From the NCBI GenBank assembly GCA_905221605.1, contig CAJNDS010001158.1, positions 189,001-253,000 of the forward strand: DNA of 64,000 bases, given 5' to 3'. The stretch comes from Symbiodinium natans. Lineage: Eukaryota > Sar > Dinophyceae > Suessiales > Symbiodiniaceae. The notes beneath the pieces are model-generated. The model worked only from the letters and a program-made list of their open reading frames with translations. It was not told where the DNA came from and ran no database searches. How positions within the stretch are numbered: position 1 is the stretch's first letter; the number at the start of each line of letters is the position of its first letter. The position numbers and the translations under genes were made by a program. Of this stretch, positions 20,701-30,790 are shown one piece after another.

Positions 20701-23700
20701 GCATATGTGACCAGCCAGCTTTTCAAACAGCAGTTGGAATCTGCAGATTTCCCCACTGCTTGATTGTCCTTCTCAGCAACGTGTATCTCTAATTCTGAAC
20801 AAGTGGGAGATTGCTGCTCTGAAGTCATTGATCAACTTGCCAGGGAGCGTTTTGTCATTCATGATGGGACCTCTCTTATCTAGAAGAGCCAAAGTTATTT
20901 CTCGGATGGCCAAGACATCTGAAAATTCGAGCCTCGCTATCACGCTCAAAGAAGAAAAACTCGCATTCCGATGGCAACTGCTCTTCTCAAGGTCACCATC
21001 AAAGCTCTTTCGTCTCCCACTCCGACCACATCCTTGAGCTCACCTCTGCATGCTGAGGATGCCATCTTTTTGCACGGACCCACTGTTGAACCACCCGTAC
21101 ACCCGCTCTCAAGGAGATTCCTGCATTGATGGCCATGTTTCGGCAAGATTCACCTCAGCTGAAATTCCATTCAAGGTGACATTCCTCCTCAACTTTTCAG
21201 AGTTATCAGAGGTATGTTGCTGGGCTGAAGGAGCTGGGTAGTATTTGTTCACTTTGCTTTCACACAGCAGGCGTGTCACAGGAATTTTCAATGATTTGCC
21301 ACCAGTTGAGGAAGTACCTGAGCATCTCTGGGGAGAGTTTTCTGTTCCAAGCACTAAAGGATGGGTTTGCGAAGATCGAGTCAAAGAATTCAAAACGACC
21401 ATGATGGGGAATACCAACATAGCATCCAAGGAGTGTTTTGGGTCGCATTGCTTCATGTTTAACTGATTGTTCGTTCTTTTCTATGGATGCAGAAATTGGT
21501 GGATCCTTTTCCGAAGCACACATCAGAGCTGTGCTACACCTAGTATGCAAGAAGGGAAGTATGAAATGTTCTGCAGTCGTCAAGTCATTCTTTGGAGGCA
21601 ATGAAGTGTTGAAGGCTCAAGTGGGTGTTTGCATGTTGGTCTTTGATCGTGTCGTTGCTACCAAAGTCCCCTCTTCTGATCCTGCAGGATATGAGTTCTT
21701 CTTGGTGTGTGAGCATCCCAAGCAAAAGGAGGCCTTGAGGAAGTATTGGAGCTTCTTTTCAGGTCCTGGGGCACAAACAAGTGCGTTGTTCCTTGAGGTG
21801 TGAATGGTGATGGGATCAATGTGTTTTCCGAACTTCCTTCTCAAATGGTTGGTGATGGGTGTCCTGGAGCTTCTCCAGCAAAAGCGCAGTATCACATCAA
21901 AGTGCATTCCCCACTGAATGCTGCTGGAGTTTAACAGGTTATTCTCAACATGGTTTCAGCTCAGAGGAAAGTTTCCTTGATACCCCGTTTGAGATTGGCC
22001 ACGTATGCCCGCAACATGAAAAAGCTGAGAGATCCTCGATGGATGAGCAAAAGCGGAGCTTTCACAGGGAATCTTTCTCACTTCCGAAGACACGCTTTTC
22101 CGGTTCTTCTTGAGCATAATTTGTTGTGTGTGTTTGATGCTCTACGAAGAGCTAAAACGCAAGTGTCATTCGACTTGGCTACCAAGCTGTTTGAATTACA
22201 TATGCCTCAGACCATTCATTGTCACTACTTTTTGGGCAAGCAGCATATGCGCAAGGTCTTGCGTGAGAGATTTGATGTCATCATCTCAGGTCCACTGCCA
22301 AAAGACTTTGCCAAGTTGGTGGGGCGCTGTTATCCTGATATTGTTTCCACACATCTAACGGTCGTGGCCTTGTAGGTTGGGATATCGCCCTTGGATCACC
22401 TCTGGCATACAAACCCTCAACCCTCTTCACCCTTGGATCACCTCTGGCGCAAGGCCAGAGGTCGAACAATCGTTCCAAGCTCGTTCTCTGCTGCAAGAAT
22501 GGGTCGTGCCATGGGCTCCCTCTTCATGCACATCGCGCTCGCCGCCGCGGGGCGGTGGCCCTCCTGCCGGCTGGTAGGCTCAAGTAATTCCGCCGCCAGT
22601 GTGCTGGTGGCAAAACACCCGAGGTCATGCAAAAGGAATCAAGTCAGGACGATGCATGTGGATCCCCAAGTGGTCAACAAAAGAGGTGTTCAGTTATCTT
22701 CATGCTGACTTGCTCATGTGAGACCCTCCTTGGGTCATTCATGACAAGCTTGATGTGTCCACCTCTCATAACCCTATGAGTTTGTCTGATCTTTTGTACA
22801 TCGTGGAGTCTCGTTCCCGTGTTCCTGTCATCGGCGTGCACATTGACCCAACATGGATAGCACCAACATTGACTCAATACCGCCATGTCAAGTATCAGTA
22901 TCACACCAAAATGGCAGTTCTTCACTTGTACATTCGGAAATCCCTCGAAGCCTCAAGACTAAAGCTCAAAGAAGCGAGTAAAAAAAAAAAAAACTAAACC
23001 CTAAGCCGTAAACCCTAAACCCTAGACCCTAAGCCCTAAACCCTAAGCCCTAAACCCTAAACCCTAAACCTAGGGACCTAGGGGGCTGAGTGGCTGAGGG
23101 TAGCCCGCGAGAACCTCTGTCCGCCAGGCAAAACCCGGTTGTCGAAATGGTGCCTCGATCTGGGAACAGTGTTCTTAGAAGCTGAAGGAGTACACTTTTA
23201 CAATGTCTGGACTTTTTGGGATATTATCATCACCTACACTGTTTTGGGGGCTGATGAGCTCAGCAACTCAGTGTTTGGCAGATTTTTTGTGACGGTTCAA
23301 CCTCAACGGGCACCCCGGACGTCCCTTCTTTTCTGGTCGCACTGCTGCACACCTCGCCCTCAACACCCTAAACGCCCCAAGAGCCCCAAGAGCCCCAAGA
23401 GCCCCAAACACTCAGGTTTTAGGGTTCAGGGTTCAGGGTTTTGGGTTAATCTCAAAAAAAACCTTAAAACCATGACAACTCAAGAAAACCCAAACCTTCA
23501 AAGCCACATGTCAACGCGAAAAAGCCCAAACCCCGAAAGCCCCGCACCCTCAAAGCCTAGCTCCGAAAATTTGGGTTTCCCCTCCGGATTTGTCAGTCTG
23601 CCTGTGGGAACCTGCGTGCTTGTCCCTGTGTAGGTACGTGCCTTTCAATGCAAAGGAGAAGTTCAAGAGCCCGGGACAGCATTTAGGGTCTAGAGTTTAG

Positions 23701-26700
23701 GGTTTAGGGGTTAGAGTTAGCAGTTGCAGATGATGTGGAGCTGTGTTGCGCACCATGGTGCTAAAGCCCCCAAAGCTGCTGCTGCAAGGGCGAAACTCAT
23801 CGTGCTGCAACACTGCGAGGCAACACCCAGAGAGCACAAATACTTATAAACCACCAAGATGGTTTGAGCACTGAGCGGCGCATGCTTCTGGACACACGGC
23901 TGCCCACATACTTCCACGAGCTTCCAAACTCTTCCAAGCTCCTTGATAGCCAAACTGAGAAGTGTACTGTACCTTCCGGCTTTACAGGTATTGGTCCTGC
24001 CCCATGAAGTAGCTACTTTGGGTGGGGTTGCTGTCGAGTAGGTGTTTGTTGCGTGGTTGTTGCGGGAACTCGGGTTGTGGACCCTGAGTGGCCAGAATTG
24101 TAGTGGTGTGTTTCTAGGCAGGCCCTTGGTGTATTTTATGCTTTCCCTGGGTTTAAGAGGATCATTTTTAGGGTTTAGGGTTTAGGGTTTAGGGTTTGAG
24201 AGGATCATGTTTAGGAGTCTTTTTCATCGGGGTTTATGGGCCACCCGAGGCTTTCAATAGTCCTCATAAAACCACGCTTAGACAGCCCTACCTTGGGATG
24301 TTCCCCTTAAAACTATGAGTCCGTAATCGGGGATTGCAATAGGGGGTTTGGGGTTTAGGGTTTAGGGTTTAGGGTTTAGGGTTTAGGGCATAATCCCTAT
24401 TCAGGACTGCTAGTAAAAGGGGGAACATCCCAAACCCCTACCATGACAGATGCGGGGCTGCATGCTTGTGCCGTTTGTCTGGCGAAACAAGACAGATGGA
24501 TAGCGGGCGGGTGAAACCCTCAAATTGCTACTCCAGGTCACTTTCAAAAACCGTAAACCCTAAACCCGAAACCCTCAAGGCCCTAAAGGCCCTAAACCCT
24601 AAAAGCAAGCAAGACGCGGGGCTTGCCACGACCCTGCCGCCTGAGGATTGAGTCGGAAATCCACCGAGCTGTGGTCGCTCGGGATCCCAGGCCAGCCAGT
24701 CGCTTTCTGCTACATCCCTTGGTGAGGTTTTGGGGCGGTTTAGGGTTTTAGGGTTTAGGGTTTAGGGTTTAGGGTTTAGGGTTTAGGGTTTAGGGTTTAG
24801 GGTTTAGGGTTTAGGGTTTAGGGTTTCATCGAACAGCGCTTAGCATGATCATTGTCAATTTGCGGGGGCCTCGCTTTTCGTTCGCGCTTTCTCCCGATTG
24901 CAGGCTTCGAGGTGATTAGGATGCCTGTGACTGGTGCTGGAATCCCTGAAGCCCTCAGCTTCTAAGCCCAAAACCCCTATAACTCCCACACATCTTATCT
25001 TCAAGACCCCTAAACTCTAAACCCTAAACCCTAAACCCTAAACCCTAAGGTACCTTTGGCTTTTCGTGGGCTTCCCGATCTGATGTCTAGTCGTGATGGG
25101 TGCGCAGTAAGCCTCAGCGCCGGTGACGACGCACGGAGTCCTGCAACCCGAAGTATGAGCAACCCTAAATCCTAAACCCTAAACCCCAAATTTGAACTCC
25201 TAAGCCCTAGACCCTAAATCCTAAATGGTTCTGCATATCAACAATTAGAGCTCAGGTCTTACGTGGGTCATGGAACCATGGACCCTGAACTGCTACGTTC
25301 AGAGACAACGCCCAACCCCAGGCGAGAACATGCAAGCAACAAAAATGCTACGAAGTTGCAGGAACACCAACTTCTTGGAGTACAGGAGTTACAAGATCAT
25401 CTACAGGCGCCCTGCAAAATGGCAGATTGAATCTGAACCCTAAACCCTAAACCCTAAACCCTAAACCCTAAATTGGCAACTTCAAGGCCTTAGATGGATC
25501 ACACCTTTGTAGGGGTTCCTGGCTGCCTTAGGTCCTGATGGTCAAGAGGCAATCGTTCTGCAGTCGCCCTAAACCCTAAACCCTAAACCCTAAACCCTAA
25601 ACCCTAAACCCTAAACCCTAAACCCTAAACCCTAAACCCTAAACCGCATGCCATGGCCGAACTTGACAGCTCTGGACTCGGAACTTCAATTTTTTGCCAA
25701 TGGCTTGGCGTACCTGCAGCTGGGGATCACTATAGAGATCAGTTTGAGGCAGTCGTCTGTTGAATACCATCTCGCAGATCTCGAAGTCCATAGGTGTAGA
25801 TGTGTAGATCTCTTTTGGAGCTTGCGCTTGTTAGCAGTCGGCACAGAAACACCTGTGCCCCGAACTTTAGCAACAAGGAGTTGGTGTCTCACGATCCTGA
25901 GCCAGCTGAGAAGCTGATCTTTGTCCCAGCTAAGACCCTTAAACCAGACAAAGGAGCCCTAGCCTACCAAAGCTTGAACATGCACTACACCACTTGCCCG
26001 GCATTGCACGCAGGCGGTACGCAGGGATGTTCTTTATCTTCTGCACCATGGCGGTTTTCGTTGCTTTTTTCTGTCTGGGTGAGAGGGTGGTGGTCAAGGT
26101 TTCGTTTAGTGAGGGCTTTCAGAGGTTTATGTTCTTCTGGTGCTCCGACTTCTTTAGTTGCTCGTGTTGTTCAAGGTTGCGGGGTTTGAAACTGCGCCGC
26201 GGCTCCTCCCATCGTCGTGCGTGGTCGCAGGTTTATGAAGCGGTTAAAAGCGCATTGGAGCGTTCCCTATGGTCCTTGTCTCGCATGCAGGGCTTGTGCA
26301 AGTGCCCTTGATGTAGACTTTGCAGATGTTATAGCCAACACCAACTTCAACCAGTGGGCGACGCGTTTGCGCTCTGGTCGTACGTTGGCCTCGTGATCTC
26401 AGTCACCGGGTGAACAATCCCAGAAGTTCTCTGAATCCTGTCGTTGTACATACCAATATATGTTGAAATAGGATGACACAAATCTATATGTATATATAAG
26501 TATACTATGATTTATTTTTATTTAGTATTAAATCTGTTTACATCGTATTATACCTCTAACTTCAAATGAATAGACCAGGGTTTGCAACACCCTCCCATGC
26601 CACTCGATTTTGAACTGCGCAGAAGTTGGTCCATCTGTCGACTTTTTCTGAGGTTTGCACGCAAGAACAGCCGACATCGTGAAAGAACAGCTGTTTGTCC

Positions 26701-28471
26701 AAGCAGTGAAGAACTCAGAGGGCCCTTGACACCCAAGGCGTTGACATGAACGACAACGAGATGGGAATGCTGGACGGGGCCTAAACCCTAACCTCCAAAA
26801 ACCCTACATTCCGACAAATCGCTCCGAAGTCATATGGGCCTTCAGAGGTCTGCAATAAGAACACCAGGTGGGCTTCTCAAGCACAGTGTGCCATCTCAGT
26901 GAAAGTTTCTGTTGCTGTGTTGTAGGTACTGCTGAGGCTTCCCGTAGCTTTTTTCTGGCTGAAGCGAACCCAGGGACTCCAATACCCTAAGCCCTAAACC
27001 CTAAACCTTAGAATGTACGAGGGTTCCTTGTGTGGTTTATATGGAATATTCCTGAGGTAAGGGATATTGGAGTCTCTGGGAGTGTAGGGCCAGAACTCAA
27101 GTTGCTCCCCTAGAGGACCTATGAAACCAAGAAAAAACAATTCCCCCAAAAAATCCAACAACAAACCCAAGCAAAACCTTGCTCCCCTCAAGCTGCTGTG
27201 CAGGAGCTCATCCATCTCTTCGTGGAAGTGTTGGACGGGTCTGAGACCTAGCCATTCCCAAAACTCCGCACACCCTCTTGCGGATTAGGTTTTAGGGTTT
27301 GGGGTTTAGGGTTCAGGATTCAGGGTTTAGGGTTCCTCAGCCATATCAAAACCCACCAGTGTGTACTGGACGAAGGGTGACTCCGCGCCAGCTTCGCCGT
27401 AACACTTGGAAAGGTTTGATTCCCAGATCTTCCAAAACCCCTTAATTAAGGAATATACCCTCATTTATACTAAGAATCCTTATTGTGAAATAGGGTATAT
27501 GCCTTGATTAGGGGGTTTAGGGTGGGTTCATGCACCACGGGACCCACACACACGAACCTGAAAGCGCAATGTCCGAAGGACTTGCCAGAACCCTCGCCCC
27601 GCCCCCAAACTGGTTTAGGGTTTAGGGTCAGGCAGCCACGGACCCGTCAGAGCGCGCGGAGTCAAAAGGGTCTAGCAAACTAGCAAAAAGGGTTCAGTGT
27701 TATTTTCTTTTCTTCTAGATCCTAGGTAAACCAAAAAGGTACTTTGGCAACGTCTGCGAGCTCGACCTCGTATTTCACTTCGACAAGGTGTGGCCCGCAG
27801 CGTGGGGGATACTCGAGGAGGCTTCCCAGATCTTCCAACACCCCTTTATTAAGTTATATACCCTAATTCCTAATCAGGATCCTTAGTAAAATTAGGGTAT
27901 ATTGCCTAATTAAGGGTTTTTGGAAGATCTGGCTTCTGAGAGGTCCGGGAGCGCTTTGGGGGAGGGCTCCTCTTGCAGAATGGTTGTCAAATCGTTTCGA
28001 AATGCAGGGGCTCATCGTGGATTCCAGGATGTTCGGCAAAAGTTGATAGGGCAGCCTTCGGCTATCCGTTTCTCCCAGCCATGAAGAGAAGATAGACGCA
28101 CACACAGGCACTTTTCAAGGCTGCCTCAAACCCTTTGCCCTAAGCCAGTAGGGTCGTTCTTGACATGCGAATTCTGCTTGAGCCTGTAGTTCGAACCTCA
28201 GATGCTGGGGGTGAATAGAACAGAGCGGCTGAAATCGTCAGGTCTATCGCATCCTGGACGAACTTCTTCTTGCCGGAGAAGTCTCCGAGACCTCCACCCG
28301 ACCCCAGGCAGCCATGGAGAGTGGAAAGTTGTTCGGGTGCTTCGGCTCTAGTATGAAACTAGTATGTGGCGTGAAACCCTCAGACCCTCAAACCCTCAAC
28401 CCTAAACCCTAAACCCGAAACCCTAAACCCAGACCCAGGTCATCGACATGGCCTCGCCTTTGGAAGCCTAG
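17690..28471 (+). CDS. AP2S1: AP-2 adaptor complex subunit sigma (clathrin adaptor small chain), 11 exons
   Basis: Small sigma chain of the AP-2 complex, which links clathrin to cargo at the plasma membrane. The protein starts MIRFILLQNRQGKTRLSKW and carries the conserved small-chain landmarks in order: YVPF, EIHRAVVARD, EYRSYKIIYRRYAG, VDMNDNE, LIHLFVEVLD, NVCELDLVFHFDKVYRILDE, LAGEVSETS. The eleven exons add up to 426 nt, that is 142 codons including TAG, or 141 aa (the family is about 142 aa), and every junction is in phase. Donors are GT (4), GC (4) and GA (2); every acceptor is AG|G. Introns run from about 0.13 to 5.4 kb and carry telomeric arrays and inverted-repeat elements. Departures from the family: VLDG where others have VLDH, CVDMNDNEMGML where others have ..DNELAYL, and an unusual C-terminus (TRPQVIDMASPLEA). 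No disabling change is seen. Confidence 0.96.
17751..17847. repeat. Y-family dispersed repeat
   Basis: GTCGGAATAATTACAAATAA ... ACCCTATTCTAGTGATTCAG; in AP2S1 intron 1, 28 bp after exon 1. Confidence 0.65.
18114..18556. repeat. Two B-family elements
   Basis: GTAGGGAATGAGCGAATGAG ... CTCATTCCCGAATGCCCTA (18117-18234) and TAGCGGGGAATGCGG ... CCTCATTCCCACTAAGAACC (to 18556), both with TA-dinucleotide cores. Confidence 0.6.
18664..18692 (-). repeat. Telomeric array, C-strand
   Basis: Four units, left neighbour of the poly(A)-tailed relic. Confidence 0.96.
18768..22994 (+). pseudogene. Frameshifted coding relic with poly(A) tail in AP2S1 intron 1
   Basis: A 4.2-kb stretch of good coding character on the AP2S1 strand but broken into successive frames: 18768-19295, 19273-19452 (frame shift inside WQPT / LVHEAL), 19449-19580, 19583-19725, 19913-20299, 21438-21803 and 21950-22375, among others. 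Stops and indels separate them, but reading sense continues across the breaks. It ends in about 13 A residues (22980-22993) directly before a CCCTAAA array, and an array also precedes it (18664-18692), as expected for a poly(A)-primed retroposition. No telomeric array or inverted-repeat element lies inside. No domain was recognised; LGVHDHTPVVATV near the start vaguely recalls the DH.PV end of endonuclease domains but is not enough for a call. Base use is more A/T-rich than the flanks. Confidence 0.6.
22995..23071 (-). repeat. Degenerate telomeric array
   Basis: CCCTAAG variants alternate with CCCTAAA; starts at the poly(A) end of the relic. Confidence 0.94.
23128..23149 (+). CDS. AP2S1: AP2S1 exon 2 (22 nt)
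   Basis: Reads (G)KTRLSK plus TG. Acceptor CGCCAG|GC, donor GT. Intron 1 (5.4 kb) holds the retroposed relic and several repeats. Confidence 0.93.
23634..23666 (+). CDS. AP2S1: AP2S1 exon 3
   Basis: Completes W and reads YVPFNAKEKF plus AA. Acceptor TGTAG|GT, donor GA (GAGCCC). Confidence 0.92.
24169..24197 (+). repeat. Telomeric array with 21-bp flanking duplication
   Basis: GTTTAAGAGGATCATTTTTAG (24151-24171) and GTTTGAGAGGATCATGTTTA (24194-24213). An unoccupied relative lies at 10297-10345. Confidence 0.95.
24293..24434. mobile_element. H-family MITE split by a telomeric array
   Basis: Normal ends and subterminal arms, but the loop is replaced by a G-strand array (24343-24388). CCCTACC occurs on both sides. 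Confidence 0.8.
24646..24690 (+). CDS. AP2S1: AP2S1 exon 4
   Basis: Reads (K)IESEIHRAVVARDP plus AG, the E.HR.v..RD motif. Acceptor CTGAG|GA, donor GC. Confidence 0.94.
24736..24829 (+). repeat. Telomeric array, G-strand
   Basis: Thirteen units, in AP2S1 intron 4. Confidence 0.98.
25008..25049 (-). repeat. Telomeric array, C-strand
   Basis: In AP2S1 intron 4; opposite orientation to the array at 24736. Sparse CCCTAAA units continue to 25227. Confidence 0.95.
25362..25406 (+). CDS. AP2S1: AP2S1 exon 5
   Basis: Reads (R)NTNFLEYRSYKIIY plus AG, matching kfTNFvEyr.YKi.YRR. Acceptor TTGCAG|GA, donor GC (GCGCCC). Confidence 0.95.
25567..25646 (-). repeat. Telomeric array, C-strand
   Basis: Eleven perfect units in AP2S1 intron 5; a shorter array (25434-25471) precedes it. 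Confidence 0.97.
26014..26042 (+). CDS. AP2S1: AP2S1 exon 6
   Basis: Reads (R)RYAGMFFIF plus T. Acceptor CGCAG|GC, donor GC (GCACCA). Confidence 0.93.
26738..26772 (+). CDS. AP2S1: AP2S1 exon 7
   Basis: Reads (C)VDMNDNEMGML, the VD.nDNe..yL motif. Acceptor CCAAG|GC, donor GA (GACGGG). Confidence 0.92.
26971..27083. mobile_element. Small inverted-repeat element with telomeric core
   Basis: AGGGACTCCAATACCCTAA ... AAGGGATATTGGAGTCTCT arms; CCCTAAA units sit inside the left arm. In AP2S1 intron 7. Confidence 0.6.
27204..27238 (+). CDS. AP2S1: AP2S1 exon 8
   Basis: Reads ELIHLFVEVLD plus GG, the IHlFVEvLD motif. Acceptor GTGCAG|GA, donor GT (GTCTGA). Confidence 0.95.
27423..27520. mobile_element. 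P-family MITE, right arm diverged
   Basis: Left arm intact; right arm decays into GGGGGTTTAGGG. In AP2S1 intron 8. Confidence 0.7.
27739..27787 (+). CDS. AP2S1: AP2S1 exon 9
   Basis: Reads (G)YFGNVCELDLVFHFDK, the most conserved block of the sigma chain. Acceptor AAAAAG|GT, donor GT (GTGTGG). Confidence 0.96.
27826..27931. mobile_element. P-family MITE
   Basis: GCTTCC before and GCTTCT after the arms. In AP2S1 intron 9, 40 bp after exon 9. Confidence 0.8.
28242..28307 (+). CDS. AP2S1: AP2S1 exon 10
   Basis: Reads VYRILDELLLAGEVSETSTR then PQ, matching vY.ilDE..laGEi.EtS. Acceptor CGTCAG|GT, donor GC. Confidence 0.95.
28439..28471 (+). CDS. AP2S1: AP2S1 exon 11 (stop)
   Basis: Reads VIDMASPLEA then TAG. 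It corresponds to the helical v...l..le C-terminus of sigma chains and gives the expected total length. Acceptor ACCCAG|GT. Confidence 0.85.
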   Translation, partial: VIDMASPLEA

Positions 28472-28496
28472 ACATCGTAGCATTGGATCTGTCCCA

Positions 28497-28580
28497 ATGG
28501 CAAGCCAAGGAAACATCATCTCCATCATGAGGAGTGCCTGCTGTTTCTGCGGAAGGGGCTCTGCCTTTGGTTGGTTCAAG
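28497..28580 (+). CDS. Candidate first exon of a gene just downstream of AP2S1
   Basis: ATG then 28 codons (MASQGNIISIMRSACCFCGR...), ending AAG|GTACCC. It begins 26 bp after the AP2S1 stop, on the same strand. The donor is supplied by an element whose ends resemble the one at 9949-10057. Function unknown; Cys-rich. Confidence 0.45.
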
Positions 28581-29039
28581 GTACCCTTATAAAGCTAATT
28601 AACCCACAAAAAGGGTGCCCACATTTGATAAAATGGTTACTGGGCCACCAAAAACAGAGTTCCGGATGTGTCGGGTCGCGTCGTGGATCCTCGCTTCATG
28701 CTCGCTGCTCGCAAGTCTAAAAACGATTGGGTCTTGAGCACTGAAGCTTTCCCCCACCGGGCGGGCGTGGGAAAAATGGAGGTCACAGCACCTTCACGTA
28801 AACACGACCCCCCTCCCCCACAAACCCCCTGAGGTTAAAAGGGGGGAACCCTTCTGCTACGTATTCGGGAACAAAGTCCGCAGCCCTCTCCTAGATCAGA
28901 AACTTCTGATCCCATACCGCCATGAGGAGTGTGGACAAGATGGACTGAGGGCGTAGCGCATTCGTCCTCGCTCGTTTATTTACCTTGGGCATCGCCATGA
29001 GGATTTCATTGTTAGGGCCGCGCACCTATCGATTATCAA

Positions 29040-29560
29040 CAAAGCCTTGAAGCCCCTTGAAAATCGCCGAAAAGCTCAAAAACCCCAAAAACCCTAACGC
29101 CCCCCCAAAACCCCAGCACCCAGAAAACCTTGGAACCTTCTAACCCGAAAGAAAACAATACTGTCAAACACAAACCGAAACTCAATTGTCAATGCCCGAC
29201 CTTAAGCCGTAGACCCTAAACTGCCCTTAACCCTTCCCAACAGACCTAAAGACACCAAACCCTAGACAGCAAGTCCAACCCCGAACGGCCCCTAAAAGAG
29301 TAACAATTACAACTCTCAAGCCTTGACAAACCTTTAAAAATCCTAAAGCCCCTCAAAACCCTCAACGCGAAACCTTAAAAACGTAAAAGCCCTAAAGACG
29401 CTAGGAACACGAAGAACAACTCCAAAAACCTGCAGGACTCTGAGCCCTTAACGCCCGAAGAACCTAAGCCTCAATTCTGAAATAAGCCCTAAAGCCTGCA
29501 ACCTGCAGGACTCTGAGAAACCCTAAACCCTAAACCTAAACCCTAAACCCTAAAGCCCGC
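29040..29560. other. Degenerate C/A-rich telomere-like DNA
   Basis: CCCTAAA-like words with many changes; an 18-bp perfect repeat AACCTGCAGGACTCTGAG at 29427-29444 and 29500-29517. No exon seen. Confidence 0.5.
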
Positions 29561-29681
29561 AACAAACCCCGAGGGCCCCACCAAGTTGTCATGCGTCGAA
29601 AGACCCGGCGTGCGAAGCCCGAGAAAGTTTCACCACGAAAGCACAGGTGCTTGGGGCCGCTTTCACTACTTCTAATTGCTT

Positions 29682-29783
29682 AAGAACCCCTAAGAAATAA
29701 AGATGATCTTCCTTAGGGGGGAATATATATATATATATGTATATATCGATATTTGTTATTATTATTATTATTATTATTTTTTT

Positions 29784-29814
<31 letters not shown>

Positions 29815-29842
29815 GGGCGGGGGGGGGTTCTTAAGCAAACAG
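29682..29842. mobile_element. N-family inverted-repeat element with poly-T/poly-G
   Basis: TTGCTTAAGAACCCCTAAGA ... GGTTCTTAAGCAA ends; the loop holds TA and TTA repeats, then long T and G runs. Confidence 0.7.
29757..29828. repeat. TTA, poly-T and poly-G run
   Basis: (TTA)n, 19 T, then about 35 G with one C. A spot where read errors are likely. Confidence 0.9.
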
Positions 29843-29863
29843 TAGATTAGGTGCCGAGAGTAG

Positions 29864-29917
29864 GAGCTCTCCGCGCTGCCCCCAAGGAAAAGTCCGCACG
29901 AGTCGATGTTTCCGAAG
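29864..29917 (+). CDS. Candidate exon, unknown gene
   Basis: Eighteen codons, ELSALPPRKSPHESMFPK, bounded by GAGTAG|GA and AAG|GTTCTC. An 8-bp-duplication element (29926-30090) starts eight bases after the exon. Confidence 0.4.
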
Positions 29918-29925
29918 GTTCTCTG

Positions 29926-30090
29926 TTGGGATGTTCCCCCTTATGCTAACCGTCCTTAATAAGGATTGTAATAGGGGGTACTATAATCCCTCTGAAGGAC
30001 TGCTAACCGTCCTTAATAAGGATTGTAATAGGGGGGGGGGGGTACTATAATCCCTCTTAAGGACGGGTAGTTTCAGGGGCAACATCCCAA
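29926..30090. mobile_element. H-family MITE with duplicated interior
   Basis: The arm CTAACCGTCCTTAATAAGGA occurs twice (about 29946 and 30003), each followed by a poly-G stretch, suggesting internal tandem duplication. Confidence 0.75.
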
Positions 30091-30461
30091 GTTATATCAT
30101 GGTGTCATCTGAATCTGGCGTCATTTGGTGCCTCCTTTTGAGCTGCCTCCTCAGACGCCCCACTGCACTGCGCACTCTACCCCGAGCATGGGTATCGGGA
30201 TCCTCTGGGGCCGCACCCTAAACCCTAAACACTAAAGCCCAAACCGCAAACCCCAAACCCTAAACTCCAAACCCCAAACCCCAAACCCTGCATCTGGATC
30301 TCAACCTGCAAGGAGCCCGGCCGGCCCCTAAACCCTAAACCCTAAACCCCTATACCCCCCATGTCACATCTCTTGCCGGCTCTTTTGGCTCAGATAGTTC
30401 CGGCCACCGAGAGAGGTCTCGCAACTGACTTCAGAAACGCGGCCTCGACATGGTTCTAGGG

Positions 30462-30510
30462 TTGGGTTTAGGGTTTAGGGTTTTGGGTTTAGGGTTTAGG
30501 GTTTAGGGTT
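30462..30510 (+). repeat. Telomeric array, G-strand
   Basis: TGGTTC before and GAACCA after form a short inverted pair. Confidence 0.95.
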
Positions 30511-30716
30511 GGAACCAGGGGCCTTGAGTATGGTCCCTTGCGTTTAATTTTAAAAGGGAGAAGTATGGGGCCCTTACTCTATATTAGTGCATTGTAAGGG
30601 TTATATGTAGCAAGGAATCCATATTCAGGGCCCGTACTTGGGAAGCCTGGACTGGTCGCTGGCTTGTTCCCCCAAACCCCAACCATAAGCTTTGGGTTGT
30701 GTTGGTGAGGCCCGGG

Positions 30717-30769
30717 ATTTCGGGTTTAGGGTTTAGGGTTTAGGGTTTAGGGTTTAGGGTTTAGGGTGA
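30717..30769 (+). repeat. Telomeric array, G-strand
   Basis: Seven units, 22 bp before a candidate exon. Confidence 0.96.
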
Positions 30770-30790
30770 ATTCTGAGTCCACCCCTACAG

